Assembly: GCF_023053635.1 (NCBI RefSeq)
Contig: NC_086184.1
Coordinates: forward strand, 13,686,379 to 13,750,378
DNA length: 64,000 nt
Reading direction: 5' to 3'
DNA from: Elgaria multicarinata webbii
Taxonomy: Eukaryota > Chordata > Lepidosauria > Squamata > Anguidae
Below are positions 54,262 through 64,000 of the stretch, in pieces. The notes beneath the pieces were generated by a model. It searched no databases. It was given only the letters and a program-made list of their open reading frames with translations, and was not told where the DNA came from. How positions within the stretch are numbered: position 1 is the first letter of the stretch; every line of letters begins with the position of its first letter. Both the position numbers and the translations under genes were made by a program.

Positions 54262-54612
54262 GAGAGGACATAGCTCAGTGGTAAAGTAGATCCTTTATAT
54301 ACAGAAGATCCCAGGTTCAATGCCTGGCATCTCCAGGTACACCTGGAAATACCCCTGTTTGAAACCCTGGGGGCTTGCTGCCCATCAGTGTTGACAATAC
54401 CAGGCGAGATGGACCTGACACAGTGGCCACAGCAAGACCTAAGGTTTATCCTGGGATCATCCAGGGTTCGCCCCTGCCTGAGCACTGGATCCCCTGTGCT
54501 CAGGTTTGATGAACAGGTTTGATGAACAGGTTTGACCCCTGGACGATCCAGGGATAAACCTTAGGTCTAGCTATGCCCAGTATTAGGTAGCTTAAGCAGA
54601 CAGTTCTCCTGT
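54262..54612 (+). mobile_element. tRNA-derived SINE interrupted by MITE B
   Basis: acatagctcagtggtaaag and ggttcaatgcctggcatct, then catctccaggtacacctgg, gccatcagtgttgacaata and gagatggacctgacac. The tail attaggtagctta resumes after MITE B (54425-54578). Confidence 0.7.
54425..54578. mobile_element. MITE family B copy inside a SINE
   Basis: GGCCACAGCAAGACCTAAGG to ccttaggtctagctatgccc, flanked by AGT on both sides (54422-54424, 54579-54581). It has a small internal triplication of aggtttgatgaac that adds about 26 bp. Confidence 0.8.
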
Positions 54613-54667
54613 AACGTCATAAAGGTGCTTTATGCTGAGTCAGATCATTGTTCCATCTGCTCGTGCT

Positions 54668-54797
54668 CCCAACCTGGTTTCCTCCAGATGTTTTCGACTA
54701 GAACTTCCAGCATTCCTGACCATCAGACATGCTGGCTGGAGCTGATGGGAGGTGAAGGCAAAAACATCTGGAGGGAACCAAGTTGGGGAAGAGGGAT
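54668..54797. mobile_element. hAT-like palindromic repeat
   Basis: caacctggtttcctccagat and the opposite arm atctggagggaaccaagttg are inverted around ccatcagacatgctggctgg. It is the best-preserved copy of the family seen at 3.2-4.1 kb. Confidence 0.65.
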
Positions 54798-54853
54798 ATT
54801 AAAGTCTAAAAAAAAACCACCTATGCAACTTCATACCTGATCTATCTGGCCCA

Positions 54854-55423
54854 TTGCAGATAGTCCTAATGGAACCCTGGTTAAAGACTAGGGAGTCACT
54901 GTCATCATGTTGCCAATTGGTATTATTAACATTGATTCAGCCTACTTGGTATTATCAAGCAGTGGGGTTTCTTACAAACCTGGAAAGCCACAGATCTTAC
55001 CAGGCTCTTGTTGCTTTCACTGCATCAAATTACATTCCACCCAGACAACTTGCAAAAACAGATGTTCTTGAAAAGAAGATAACTCTGAAGTATTTGCAAA
55101 GGCTTCAGGAACCAGACTCCTCCGGTATGTTTAATGTAAGTGTCTGGAGGCTCATTTTTCAAATACATCTGATTTCCATTTTTCTTCTGATGAACGCTGA
55201 ATACTGCTCAGTGCCTCTGTTTTTATTCGTAAAGGTGAACTACTGTGATTTCCCACAGCAGTGGTGTACAAGCAGCTTCTTCTATGCGGGAAACGTCTCT
55301 CCCTTTAATGGTGGTCCTACCAACTATACAGCAGAAGAAGTCTCCCCAGCCATGGGGTGTATGAGAAGCTCATTTGAGTTCATTTTTTATCCAGATTTAC
55401 CCAGTTTGCACCTTCTGCACTGA
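54854..55423 (+). other. 189-codon open frame, unrecognised
   Basis: The second longest frame that is not a recognised repeat. It contains HRSYQALVAFTASNYIPPRQ, then LAKTDVLEKKITLKYLQRLQ, and a Cys-containing C-terminal part. I cannot match it to a family, see no splice or promoter context, and codon use gives no strong signal. It may be chance or an old retrocopy or repeat. Confidence 0.2.
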
Positions 55424-56140
55424 ATATGGGTTTGATGGGATCTGCGGCTGCAGTCTGTGCATTTCTGAGCTTGCAATGTGATTCACAGATCAAAAAAATG
55501 CATTCAGTAGCATGTGTACATTTTAAAAATGTGCATTAAAATGTGTGCTTTGGGGGGAAATGTGGGCAAGTACACTTTAATCAATGAGAGAAGAATGCAT
55601 ACATTTCAAAGATGTGCACATGATCAGATATGAGCTCATGTTCGAAGGGAATTTGAGAAGGAATTTTGGAGAACTTTGTTGAGCTTGATTTACACATCCC
55701 CTACTCTGGCCTCCTTCTTCCTTTGCATTTACAAGATGCAAAGTAGTTCCAGCATATTTCCATCATGTCTGAAATTTAGGGCTATTGCCCAATGAAAGAA
55801 ATCTTAGTTGAATAATCTAATGAGTTTTAGCTGATTAATTAAGGGGCCCATCCAATGGTCCCTTGAAAGGCATCCCAGGGACCATATAATGGTGCAGGTT
55901 GTGCCTTCCTCTAAGATCAGATGCAACAATGACTTGGGGGGTTCCTGCCCTCACTCGTCCCCTCTCCCAAGAGGAGCTTCTGCAGTGGCTCCTCTTCCAA
56001 GGTTGCAATAGTGACCTCAGAAGATGGTGCGGGAGGGAGAAAAGGGGGCACAATGGTGGAAAGGAAGGGGAGGTAGAAGGAGAGATGTGGAACCACTTAA
56101 TCCATAAGCCTCTTTATTCTATTTCCCACCCACCAAGAGG
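55424..56140. other. Unassigned sequence
   Basis: No gene or known repeat is recognised. Confidence 0.35.
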
Positions 56141-56149
56141 TAGGTTAGA

Positions 56150-56164
56150 AATATTATTATTATT

Positions 56165-56207
<43 letters not shown>

Positions 56208-56590
56208 GCCTCTCCATTTGGATCGAGGTGGGGAGCAACAGTTAAGTATAAAATACATAAAATACTGATTAAAAACATAGCATACATTGTTAAAACATCC
56301 TAAAAGCATCCTAAAATTCCACTGGATATGCCTGCCAGAAGAGATCAGTCTTGATAGCTTTCTTAAATGCTAAAAGACTGTTAAGTTGACGAATCTCCTC
56401 CGGCAGGCCATTCCACAGTCTGGGAGCAGCAGAAGAGAAGGTCCTCTGGGTAATACCTGTCAACCTAATTTTGGCTGGCTGAAGGAAATTCTTCCCAGAA
56501 GGCCTGAGTGTGCGGGGCGGATTGTACGGGAGAAAGCAATCCTGCAGGTAAATGTGTAAGCTACCTAGGGACCCTAGGATTGCTCTGCCC
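56150..56590 (-). mobile_element. L2/CR1-type LINE 3' end with (GTT)n tail
   Basis: On the minus strand: LQDCFLPYNPPRTLRPSGK, then QRTFSSAAPRLWNGLPEEIR and LLAFKKAIKTDLFWQAY, the conserved LWN.LP C-terminal block. A UTR and a tail of caacaacaac follow (56156-56206 on the plus strand as gtt). It is a separate lineage from the main L2. Confidence 0.7.
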
Positions 56591-58279
56591 AAAGATGGAT
56601 CTTGGATTTGAAAGGCAAGACTTTCAGTGGTTGTGATTATTTGTTTCCCCCCCCCCCAAACCCGTGTTTCATTGTTAAATATGAGGAATTTGGCATTACT
56701 GTTGGAATGAGAGATTGGGATGACCACCCCCACCCACCCCAAAGGTGTTTTGTCAAAAGTGAGCCATTTGGGCTTGTTTGCTTGTAGAAGTGTGTTTATT
56801 GACAGTGCTAATGGTATTTAAAGGGAGAGAGAGAGATGTCAGTATTACTGTTCAAATGCATTGTAATTAATCTGAAGTATGCTTGAGGGAAGCTAAACTG
56901 ATGGGACTGTAGCCATAAAGTTTGTTTATTTGTTTACTGAGAGACACATTGTAATTATAATTGCTCTCAGATCCCGAGTGGCTAATAGATGGAGGACATG
57001 TTAGGTTTTTTGTCAGTGTTGATCCCTTGCATACAAATCCACACTGCAATTATGCCTAAATGGATTTTTTTTTCTGATTTACAACGCTCTGTGGGGACTT
57101 CTGGAGTATTTGTTTCATAGTGAAGAACATTCTGTAAACAGGGGTTGTAGCAGCAATGGGGGTCATACTTAGGGATCTGTGAATCTGCAAAATTTGAACT
57201 CATTAGAATTCTACAAATTCCACTTTGAATCTAATTCTGACTGAGGTCTGTATCAGACTGCAAATGTTTTAGCTTTGCATGAGAATTTGTGCATTTTTAA
57301 ATGTATTTTCCCAAATGTACGCATCAACTGTGTCTCTTTTTCTCCTTTTGATTATGGCCTGTTTGTGTGTGTGCTTCAAACGAGCACATTTCGTGTGCAC
57401 ATTTTTCATGTGTCCACATTTTTCTGATACTTTTTATTGTTGTTGCTTTCTTCATTTCTCTTTTTGAAGGATTGGGGAAGCCATTTTTAGCTGCTATTGT
57501 TAAGCAATTGGGAGTCAGAAATCCTTGCCGATCTTCTGCAGTCCACCTGGAAATATACCAGTAGATCCAGATCTACCTTCTTCCCACTCCCTGACCTACA
57601 GGCATGTGTGGACATGTGTGGCATTACTCCACAATTGAGTATATTGTATATGTTTAAGTTAGTATGTCTGGTAAGTACAGAATGTTAGAACTGAGTGGGT
57701 GTGGTTTATGATGTAATAGGTGGGGGGAAGGAAGTATATAAGGAGAATGTTGGGAGTTTGAGTGTGTGTGAGGAGAGTTGTTTAGTTGTAGAGTAAGAAG
57801 AGTTTGGATCCTAGGGATTTAGGATTAGTGTGAAGAGAGTGAGGTGGTTGGTGTGTGGAGAGTTTAGATCAAACAGGATTGAAAGTATTATATGTTGAAG
57901 CTTTTAAACAACAATAAACATTTTTATTTTGTTAGCTACCAAATACCACGTGTCACCTTGGCATTATTTACCTACCTTGCAGTTATTAAACACCCATGCC
58001 AGAGTATTCCCACAGTATATTTTGAGAGATCCTATATTAAACCTATTTCCCTCATAGCTAGAGGAAAGGTTTTAATGAACCCTCCCTCAGGTTTTCAAGT
58101 GGCGGCGCTTGGTCTGAGAAGGGTTTATGCGATGGGCCTAGTGAAAGGGTCGGTGACATTGCAACACGCTCCTCCTCTGATTGGATTTTGAATTCAACTG
58201 TGATCTGTTTATGACTGGGACACACCAGTTGCTCTTGTTTGCATTTCCTTTGCCTATGAGGAAATTGAGCCAAAATATT
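56591..58279. other. Unassigned sequence
   Basis: No gene or known repeat is recognised. A G/T-rich tract at about 57690-57860 has strong strand asymmetry. Confidence 0.35.
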
Positions 58280-58945
58280 TGTGTATTATAAACTGTGGCG
58301 CAGAGCAGTAAAGCAGCAGTTTCCGCAGCTGAAACTCTCCCCACGGCCTGAGTTCAATCCCAGCGGAAGCTGGTTTCAGGCAGCCAGCTCGGGTCAACTC
58401 AGCCTTCCATCCTCCCAAGGTCGGTAAAATGAGTACCTAGTTAGCTGGGGGAAAGGTAATAATGGCTGGGGAAGGCAACAGCAAACCACCCCGCTATAAG
58501 GCCTGCCAAGAAAACATCAGTGAAAACTGGCATCCCTTCAAGGGTCAGTAATGAGGGCTTTCTCCGCTGTGGCACCCCGGTTGTGGAATGAGCTCCCCAG
58601 AGAGGTCCGCCTGGCGCCTACACTGTACTGCTTTCGTCGCCAGCTGAAGACCTTTTTATTCACTCAGTATTTTAACACTTAATTTTAACTTAAATTTAAA
58701 TTATACTGTTTTAACTCTGTATTTTAACCTTATATCAATTTTGCTGCGTGGTTTTATTCTGGTTGTGCTTTTTATATTGTATTTTGTATTTGTATTTTTA
58801 ACTTGTTGGTTGTTTTATGATGGTTTTAATTTTTGTGAACCGCCCAGAGAGCTTTGGCTATTGGGCGGTATAAAAATGTAATAAATAAATAAATAAATAA
58901 ATAATGACTCAGTGCTTGCACGAGAGGTTCCTTTCCTTTCCTATA
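58280..58945 (+). mobile_element. tRNA-derived SINE interrupted by L2
   Basis: actgtggcgcagagcagtaa and gagttcaatcccagcggaag (A and B box regions), ggtcggtaaaatgagtacc, gcaacagcaaaccaccccgc and ccttcaagggtcag lead to the L2 insertion. After it, gactcagtgcttgcacgaga and gttcctttcct complete the SINE. It is a third SINE family in the window. Confidence 0.7.
58549..58907 (+). mobile_element. L2 LINE 3' end inside a SINE
   Basis: RAFSAVAPRLWNELPREVRL, then TLYCFRRQLKTFLFTQYFNT-like codons, the UTR, hairpin and (AATA)n, nearly identical to the 7.5-10.3 kb element. TAATGA occurs at both borders (58549-58554, 58902-58907). Since ATGAGGGC is also L2 sequence, this is a short duplication with possible microhomology. 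Confidence 0.85.
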
Positions 58946-59073
58946 AACTGTTTATGTATTATTTATTTCTCACTACAAATGGTTCTCAAGGCAGCTAACA
59001 GCAATAAAATGCAAGCTAAAATACAAAGTTGCAATCAAAACAGGAAAGCCATTCATTTAAAAAACACATCAGT

Positions 59074-59096
59074 ACAACAACAACAACAACAACAAC

Positions 59097-59129
<33 letters not shown>

Positions 59130-59130
59130 C
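59074..59130. repeat. (CAA)n(TAA)n microsatellite
   Basis: About 8 CAA and 11 TAA units. Frames with poly-Gln here are artefacts. Confidence 0.95.
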
Positions 59131-59369
59131 TGCACCTCCTAGTTAAAACATATTTCAGCAACTAACAGGTCATTTCAAAGTCTGTTTGCATAGGGTGTGG
59201 TTTTGCCTGTCAATGGAAGGACATTAAAGATGGAGTTAGTGTGCCCTTCGTAGTCAAGGAATTCCAGCATCTGGGGAAAACTGCAAAGAAGGTCTCTATT
59301 ACATAAATGTAATAACATTTTTATCGTATATTATAATATCTGTCTAGTGAACTTTTGCAGTTCCTAATT

Positions 59370-59575
59370 TCTTACAGTACAGTTTTATGCACGTCTACTC
59401 AGATGTGAGCTCTATTGAGATCAAGGGGGGGGCGCACTCCCAGCGAAGCAGTTATTATGAGATTTTAGCATTAGTCAATTAAGACTGCAATCCTAATGAC
59501 ACTTACCGGAAAGTCAGTCCTAATGAACTTAATGGGACTTACTTCCAAGTAGACATGCATAGGATAATTCTGGAT
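59370..59575. mobile_element. Palindromic repeat (gactgcaatccta family)
   Basis: gactgcaatcctaatgacac and the opposing agacatgcataggataattc surround cctaatgaacttaatgggac, a palindromic DNA-transposon relic. A second, more degraded unit lies at 59370-59440 in front of it. Confidence 0.5.
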
Positions 59576-60299
59576 TTTATCAGCTTTTCAACACAATCCT
59601 GTGCCTTGCTGAGTTGGGTTAGGTTCATTAGGGATAAAACCTCTGAGCGTCCAGGAGCCCAATTCATCACAACTGACTTCATTTCAAGAACAGCCTTGCT
59701 AAATAAGAGAAGAGGAGGAGAAGAAAAGATGCCAAATCCTAAAACATCAACTTCCTGCTTAGTATCCATTATAGTGTAGAGTCTACACTGATTGCCACAT
59801 ATTTGCTTTATCAGTACATTTCCATCATGAGCTTAAACTTCGATAATGCCTTAGAAGGGTTGTTTTAAGTGCTTAAACATATTATGGGATTTTTTTCTCC
59901 TTATCTATTCTTGATTAAAATGCAATCAGGTATTGATTTGCTTAAGGCTTAATAAGCACTCAAAGCAGATATGTAGGTAATTTAGTGACAGATTAAATAT
60001 CATTGCTCATGCAAACTACCATCCCAAGGCTTCTATGTAATGAGCATAGAGGAGACAAATTATGTCATTTAACGTTGGCAATTTTGCTTTGCAAGTTTTG
60101 GTTATGCAGCTATTGAAGGGTCAGGCGAACGTCGCCGTTTCATGGAAATGGAAATGCCTGGATAGTGATTCACCCTCTAATGAGACAAGGAGGGGAAACA
60201 TCCCAAGACTGATTGATCAGTTGCAGCCCATTGAGAGATGGCAAGTATTGCTTTATGTTAGATTTTCAAGGATATATTGTAGTGGTGCAAATTATTTTG
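59576..60299. other. Unassigned sequence
   Basis: No gene or known repeat is recognised. Confidence 0.35.
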
Positions 60300-60488
60300 C
60301 TTCTTCCAGAATCAAAGGCAGTAAGCCTATAAACACCAGTTGCTGGGGAACATGGGTGGGAGGATGCTGTTGGACCATGTCCTGCTTGTGGATCCTTGGT
60401 TGACAGCTGTTTGGCCATTGTGAGCGGAGTGCTAGACTAGATGAACCCTTCGTACAATCCAATATGGCTCTTCTTGTGTTCTTAAGCA
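60300..60488 (+). mobile_element. CR1 LINE 3' end
   Basis: ggcagtaagcctataaacac, cagttgctggggaacatggg, ggaggatgctgttggaccat and gtgctagactagatgaac, closing with ttcttgtgttctta. Confidence 0.75.
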
Positions 60489-60682
60489 TGGTACCCACAA
60501 GCCAAACCAGAAACTAATCTATCACTATAGGGACAATATAGTCTTCACTGCCTGTCTAAAGCATAATAAAGAGGTGAATAGTATGAACTCCCCAGGGAAG
60601 GAGTTGCACTATCAGGGTGCTGCTACAAAAAAGGCCCTGTGCCAAGTGCCCACCAAGCTAACTTCTCTAAATCATGAATCAT

Positions 60683-60684
60683 AT

Positions 60685-60715
<31 letters not shown>

Positions 60716-60770
60716 TTACTTTTTTATACCACCCAATAGCCGAAGCTCTCTGGACGGTTCACAAAAATAT
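60683..60770 (-). mobile_element. L2 tail
   Basis: (TTTA)n, ttttttataccacccaatag and ctctctggacggttcacaa form the inverse of the L2 terminus, truncated to about 90 bp. Confidence 0.7.
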
Positions 60771-60943
60771 GACAGGGTATCCAATGATGATTGCAAATTA
60801 TGACCAGATTCATATGGGAGGAGATGGTCATTCTTGACCCCAAACCATTTGGGTTTTAGAGGTAGGAAGAACCAACATCTTGAATTGGGTTCAGAAAAGG
60901 ACTGGGAGCAGTTAAGCTTGTTATAAGAGTGATGTGAGTCTGA

Positions 60944-61084
60944 GGCCTTAGCTAGACGTAAGGTTTATCACGGGGTCGTCCCGGGGTCATCCCCCCCTGC
61001 TCTCGGGATATCCTGTGTGTCATTTACATGAACAGGGATGACCCCGGGATGATGCCGGGATAAACCTTAGGTCTAGCTAAGGCC
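60944..61084. mobile_element. MITE family B copy
   Basis: A palindrome from GGCCTTAGCTAGACGTAAGG to ccttaggtctagctaaggcc with TGA duplicated on both sides (60941-60943, 61085-61087). It keeps several CpG sites (cgtcccgg), which suggests a young copy. Confidence 0.85.
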
Positions 61085-61438
61085 TGAGCCTTTGTTTCTG
61101 GCCTAGTTCTGATAGGGGGGGGGGTAGACCTGTGCCCAGGTGCGACCACTTCTGTTACTTCAGAAGTGATACCACTTCTGTATCCGCCTCCATTCTGTCT
61201 GCAAACGGGGGCTGATATGATCAGATGCTTTTCCATATCCATCCATCATCTATTCATCATTGCACACAGAAAAGTATATGTCTATGAAAGGGGTGGGCTC
61301 CCTGATGTACAGTTTTCTATGTTGCGGGAATTATTTTCCAGAGAGAAAGATTCCTTTGTGTATGCTCAGAATTTCTTTAAACCAATAAACAAAAAAGCTT
61401 TGTTTGTTTAACTGAGCTTCATTTAGCTTCTTGCATTG

Positions 61439-61464
61439 GTGTGTGTGTGTGTGTGTGTGTGTGT
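61439..61464. repeat. (GT)n microsatellite
   Basis: About 13 GT units. Confidence 0.9.
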
Positions 61465-61639
61465 ATGCCTGTGTCTATTTCCATTTATTTCAGTGGAGGC
61501 CTGTTCTGTTGTCTGCTGCATCTAACTTTATTGTTTTCCATCCAAAGGGCATGACATTTGCAGGCATTGTACTGCTCCCTCTGATCATCTTTTACATGGT
61601 CCAATTTTCTCCCATGGGAAGGGCACAGGGAGACCAGCA

Positions 61640-62090
61640 GTGTAAGTTGCCGATTGTTGAGGTCTCTGGGACAAGACACCCTCAATGCCCCCCCTTCCTC
61701 AGTGAGGTTACCTTCTTACCACCATTGTCATCAACTTCTATTGCTCTTCCTCCTCTGCCTTACCATTGCTACCACTTGCTTGCTTGATGGGCGGAGAGCC
61801 AGTAGCAAGAAGAGATCCAGAGATCCAGAAATAGCAGAATAGAAAGAGAAGAGAGCAGAGAGCCATAGGACATAGAGTAACAAGAAGAGAGCAGAGAGTA
61901 GTAGGATCCAGTAGGCAAAGACATCTAGTTCTCCTCCTACCATCATCTGGTCCAGAGCAAAAGGCAGGTGAACAAGCAGGTTGCACTAATGAAGAGGAGA
62001 AGCAAGTCCAAGGGGCTTTGTCAGTGGGCCCCTGTCTCGAAGTGGGGCCTTAGAAGATGCCCAGCCATCGCTACCCTCGATGCTAGCCCT
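61640..62090 (+). repeat. Dispersed repeat, same family as 41.5-42.1 kb
   Basis: gttgaggtctctgggacaag, cctcaatgccccccttcctcag, accattgctaccacttgc, aggcaggtgaacaagcagg, gtcagtgggcccctgtctcg and agatgcccagccat match the 41.5-kb copy in order. Here the ccttcctcagtg segment occurs once rather than about 20 times. Confidence 0.6.
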
Positions 62091-63426
62091 TGGGGCCATT
62101 CCGGAGCCAGTGAATACTTCCCTGGCCAGGACAGTGCTATAACCTGCAGTTCTGAGTCTCACCACATGGGGCAGCTGCACACAGGGGGTTCCCAGTTTCA
62201 TTGCCAGTAACTCCTACAGCGGAACAGGTGGGGAGGAAGTGAAAATAGGTCACAAGCTAAGTTGTACTGGATTTTACAAAGGGGGGGGGCAGAGTACTCA
62301 ATATGCCGACCGTCAACAGCTCCACACTGCTTGTAAAATGACGTTCCGAGCCATGCTTTTAAGCTGCCAGAGCTACTGTACTGCAAGCTTAGATCTCCCA
62401 TTTGTATTTTTGAGTAGCCACAGTTCTTTACGCCCAGCTGCACTGCATTAGTTCTTTAACACCTCGTGAAAAACGAAGATGGCTGCATTCTGATGCCCTT
62501 CAGTGATAAAAATGTGAGTTTCTCCAATGTGCCATTAACTCAAGCCTGCTTCTCCTTCTTTTTCTTTTCTTCTTTTTTTTTTAAACCCAGGCCAACTCTT
62601 CCTGACTGAGCACAAAACAATTCACTTTAGTGGTGCCTGCTTCCCTTATGAATGTGCCGTTTGTTTCATGCATACTTATTTACTGTGAATAGTAAATTGC
62701 AGACGGCATTTTATTTGCTGAAACGCGTGAAAATGTGGATGGACAAAACTGCTGATTAGCTCAAATTTGTGAAAGGCAAGTGTGTTGAAAGGAAGGATGA
62801 TAGCAATAAAATCTGTGCATTTACATAATCATTGGTAACACAGATGTAGTATCTTCAAAATAGCAAGTAATAGACTTCCCATCTGTGTCTCCGCTGTAAA
62901 AAAAATATTTAAAAAAAATTAAAATTATGTAAGGACTCCATAGCTTTGCTTTCTGGCAGCTTGATTTGTTACTTTTGACCCTAGCCGTGGTGTGGCTCAA
63001 ATCTGCGAATCACATACACAAGGAACAGGAAAAGAGTAATTTCCTCAAGTAGTTTGGGCAATCAGTGTAGATTCAAGCACAACGCGCCCATTCTCCCAGA
63101 TGAAAACGGGTGGCCATTTCCTATCATCTCTCTACAATTAAGGATGGCTTTGTATGTAGAGATGCCGTAGGCGTCCGCAAGGGGGGGGGTGTCCGGCGTA
63201 CTCCCCCACACACACTTGGCCTCCCAGACTCTGCTCACCTAGCCACTGCCAATTGTCAGACCTGTTCACCGAGTACCGTGCAGTCTGCAAGCACCAGGCA
63301 GCTGTCCATCCCCTTAACAACCCACCATTTTGCATTAAAATGACAGCTTGTTGGTTTTCTGGAAATGTGATGACATGTAAATGGCAGCTGTTTATGCAAC
63401 ATTACCATTTTGGAGAAGTTCTCTGG
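62091..63426. other. Unassigned sequence, part possibly conserved
   Basis: No gene. 62460-62990 contains no recognisable repeats and has A/T-rich, motif-dense texture (tttattgctgaaacgcgtg-like stretches), perhaps a conserved non-coding tract. Confidence 0.25.
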
Positions 63427-63892
63427 GGCCATAGCTAGGCAGGGCTTTATCCCGGGATCACCCCTGTGTGTCCACATGATGCACAGGGGATCCCGGGATC
63501 AGGGAGGGATTATCCCTCCCTTGCCCTGGGATCTCGCCCTCCATTTTGGTCCCAGTTTTTTGTGTGGCACATTGCCGCGGGTTGACCCGGCTCCGTGTGA
63601 TTCCTCGCACGGAGCTGGGAGCCGCACACAAGGTGCAGCGCTCCTCAGGAGCCCATCGGGGGTAGGGTGGGGGAGTGGGGAAAATAAATATTTTTTTTAA
63701 AAAAAAACTTACCTTTTGCGCATGAGCATTCATGCGCTGCTCTCCCTTTAAAAATAAAAAATTGTGGGTGTGATGCCTCTCCTGCTGAGGTCATCGCGCG
63801 TCGCATGTAAACAGAGGAGGGATCTCGTGTTAAACTCAATGTGAGATCTTCCCTCCTCCATCGCAGGATAAAAGGTAGGTCTAGCTAAGGCC
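63427..63892. mobile_element. Long Harbinger-like element with MITE B ends
   Basis: A 466-bp element with ends GGCCATAGCTAGG and ggtaggtctagctaaggcc and TGG duplicated on both sides (63424-63426, 63893-63895). Sub-terminal blocks match MITE B (gatgcacaggggatcccggg). The middle is about 330 bp of G/C-richer sequence with a second inner inverted pair (ggagggatctcgt, gagatcttccctcc). It may be a longer relative of MITE B. No transposase frame is seen. Confidence 0.7.
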
Positions 63893-64000
63893 TGGGACTG
63901 CATTCCAGTGGGAGATGGAACCATAGGCAAACCACACACACATACCCCAATATATTTCAGCTTACAGCTCCTACTACAAGTAACTAAGCCTCTGGAAAGG
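63893..64000 (-). mobile_element. hAT-like repeat fragment at the window edge
   Basis: Inverse orientation: cctttccagaggcttagtt, agtaggagctgtaagctg and ccatctcccactggaatgca match the 13.2/15.1/52.2-kb family. It continues beyond the window. Confidence 0.45.

Noticed and set aside
59050-59101. Poly-glutamine tract
   Set aside because: It is the (CAA)n array with no coding context.

Overview
The window looks like non-coding DNA from a squamate reptile (a lizard-like genome), although no species can be named from it. Three things point this way. BovB (RTE-clade) LINE sequence occurs with Sauria-type SINEs, which borrow the BovB tail. CR1 and L2-clade LINEs are abundant. Palindromic MITEs and microsatellites are dense. 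I see no intact multi-exon host gene, no rRNA or functional tRNA gene, and no CRISPR array. Bacterial categories such as operons and ribosome binding sites do not apply. Most open frames in the window are translations of repeats.

Layout. 1-7 kb: LINE tails, an L2 fragment split by a Harbinger-like MITE (family A), a TA-flanked dimeric MITE, CR1 3' ends, and a three-level nest at 6.1-7.0 kb (CR1 > MITE A > MITE B). 7.46-10.35 kb: a 5'-truncated but otherwise open L2-clade LINE with an 887-codon reading frame (C-terminal endonuclease plus full reverse transcriptase), the longest coding sequence here. 10.7-24 kb: a perfect hairpin, more MITE A and B copies, hAT-like repeats, CR1 and L2 ends, a second dimeric MITE and a Sauria SINE. 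24.6-28.9 kb: a BovB fragment joined in frame to a GC-rich block and an L2 tail, then a decayed antisense L2 and a CR1 end. 29-38 kb: mostly unique sequence, with a hammerhead-like motif and several stretches that may be conserved non-coding DNA. 38.0-38.5 kb: a possible solo LTR fossil. 40.1-40.75 kb: an intronless, 3'-truncated SIGMAR1 retrocopy with 12-bp flanking repeats and a hAT MITE beside it. 41.5-42.1 kb: a minisatellite grown inside a dispersed repeat. 49.4-50.4 kb: a non-autonomous Helitron with canonical ends and a helicase remnant. 50-64 kb: tRNA-derived SINEs, L2 tails, more MITE B copies, and a long MITE B relative at 63.4-63.9 kb.

How the parts relate. Nesting gives a relative order. 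Family B sits inside MITE A, L2, tRNA-SINE and hAT-like copies, so it was active late. MITE A sits inside L2 and CR1. L2 tails sit inside CR1, a SINE and a TA-MITE, so L2 was active over a long span and probably recently. Families A and B have palindromic structure and mostly matching 3-bp target duplications, as PIF/Harbinger elements do. Sauria SINEs and BovB fit the known donor-parasite pair. The host-derived sequence I can name with confidence is the SIGMAR1 retrocopy.
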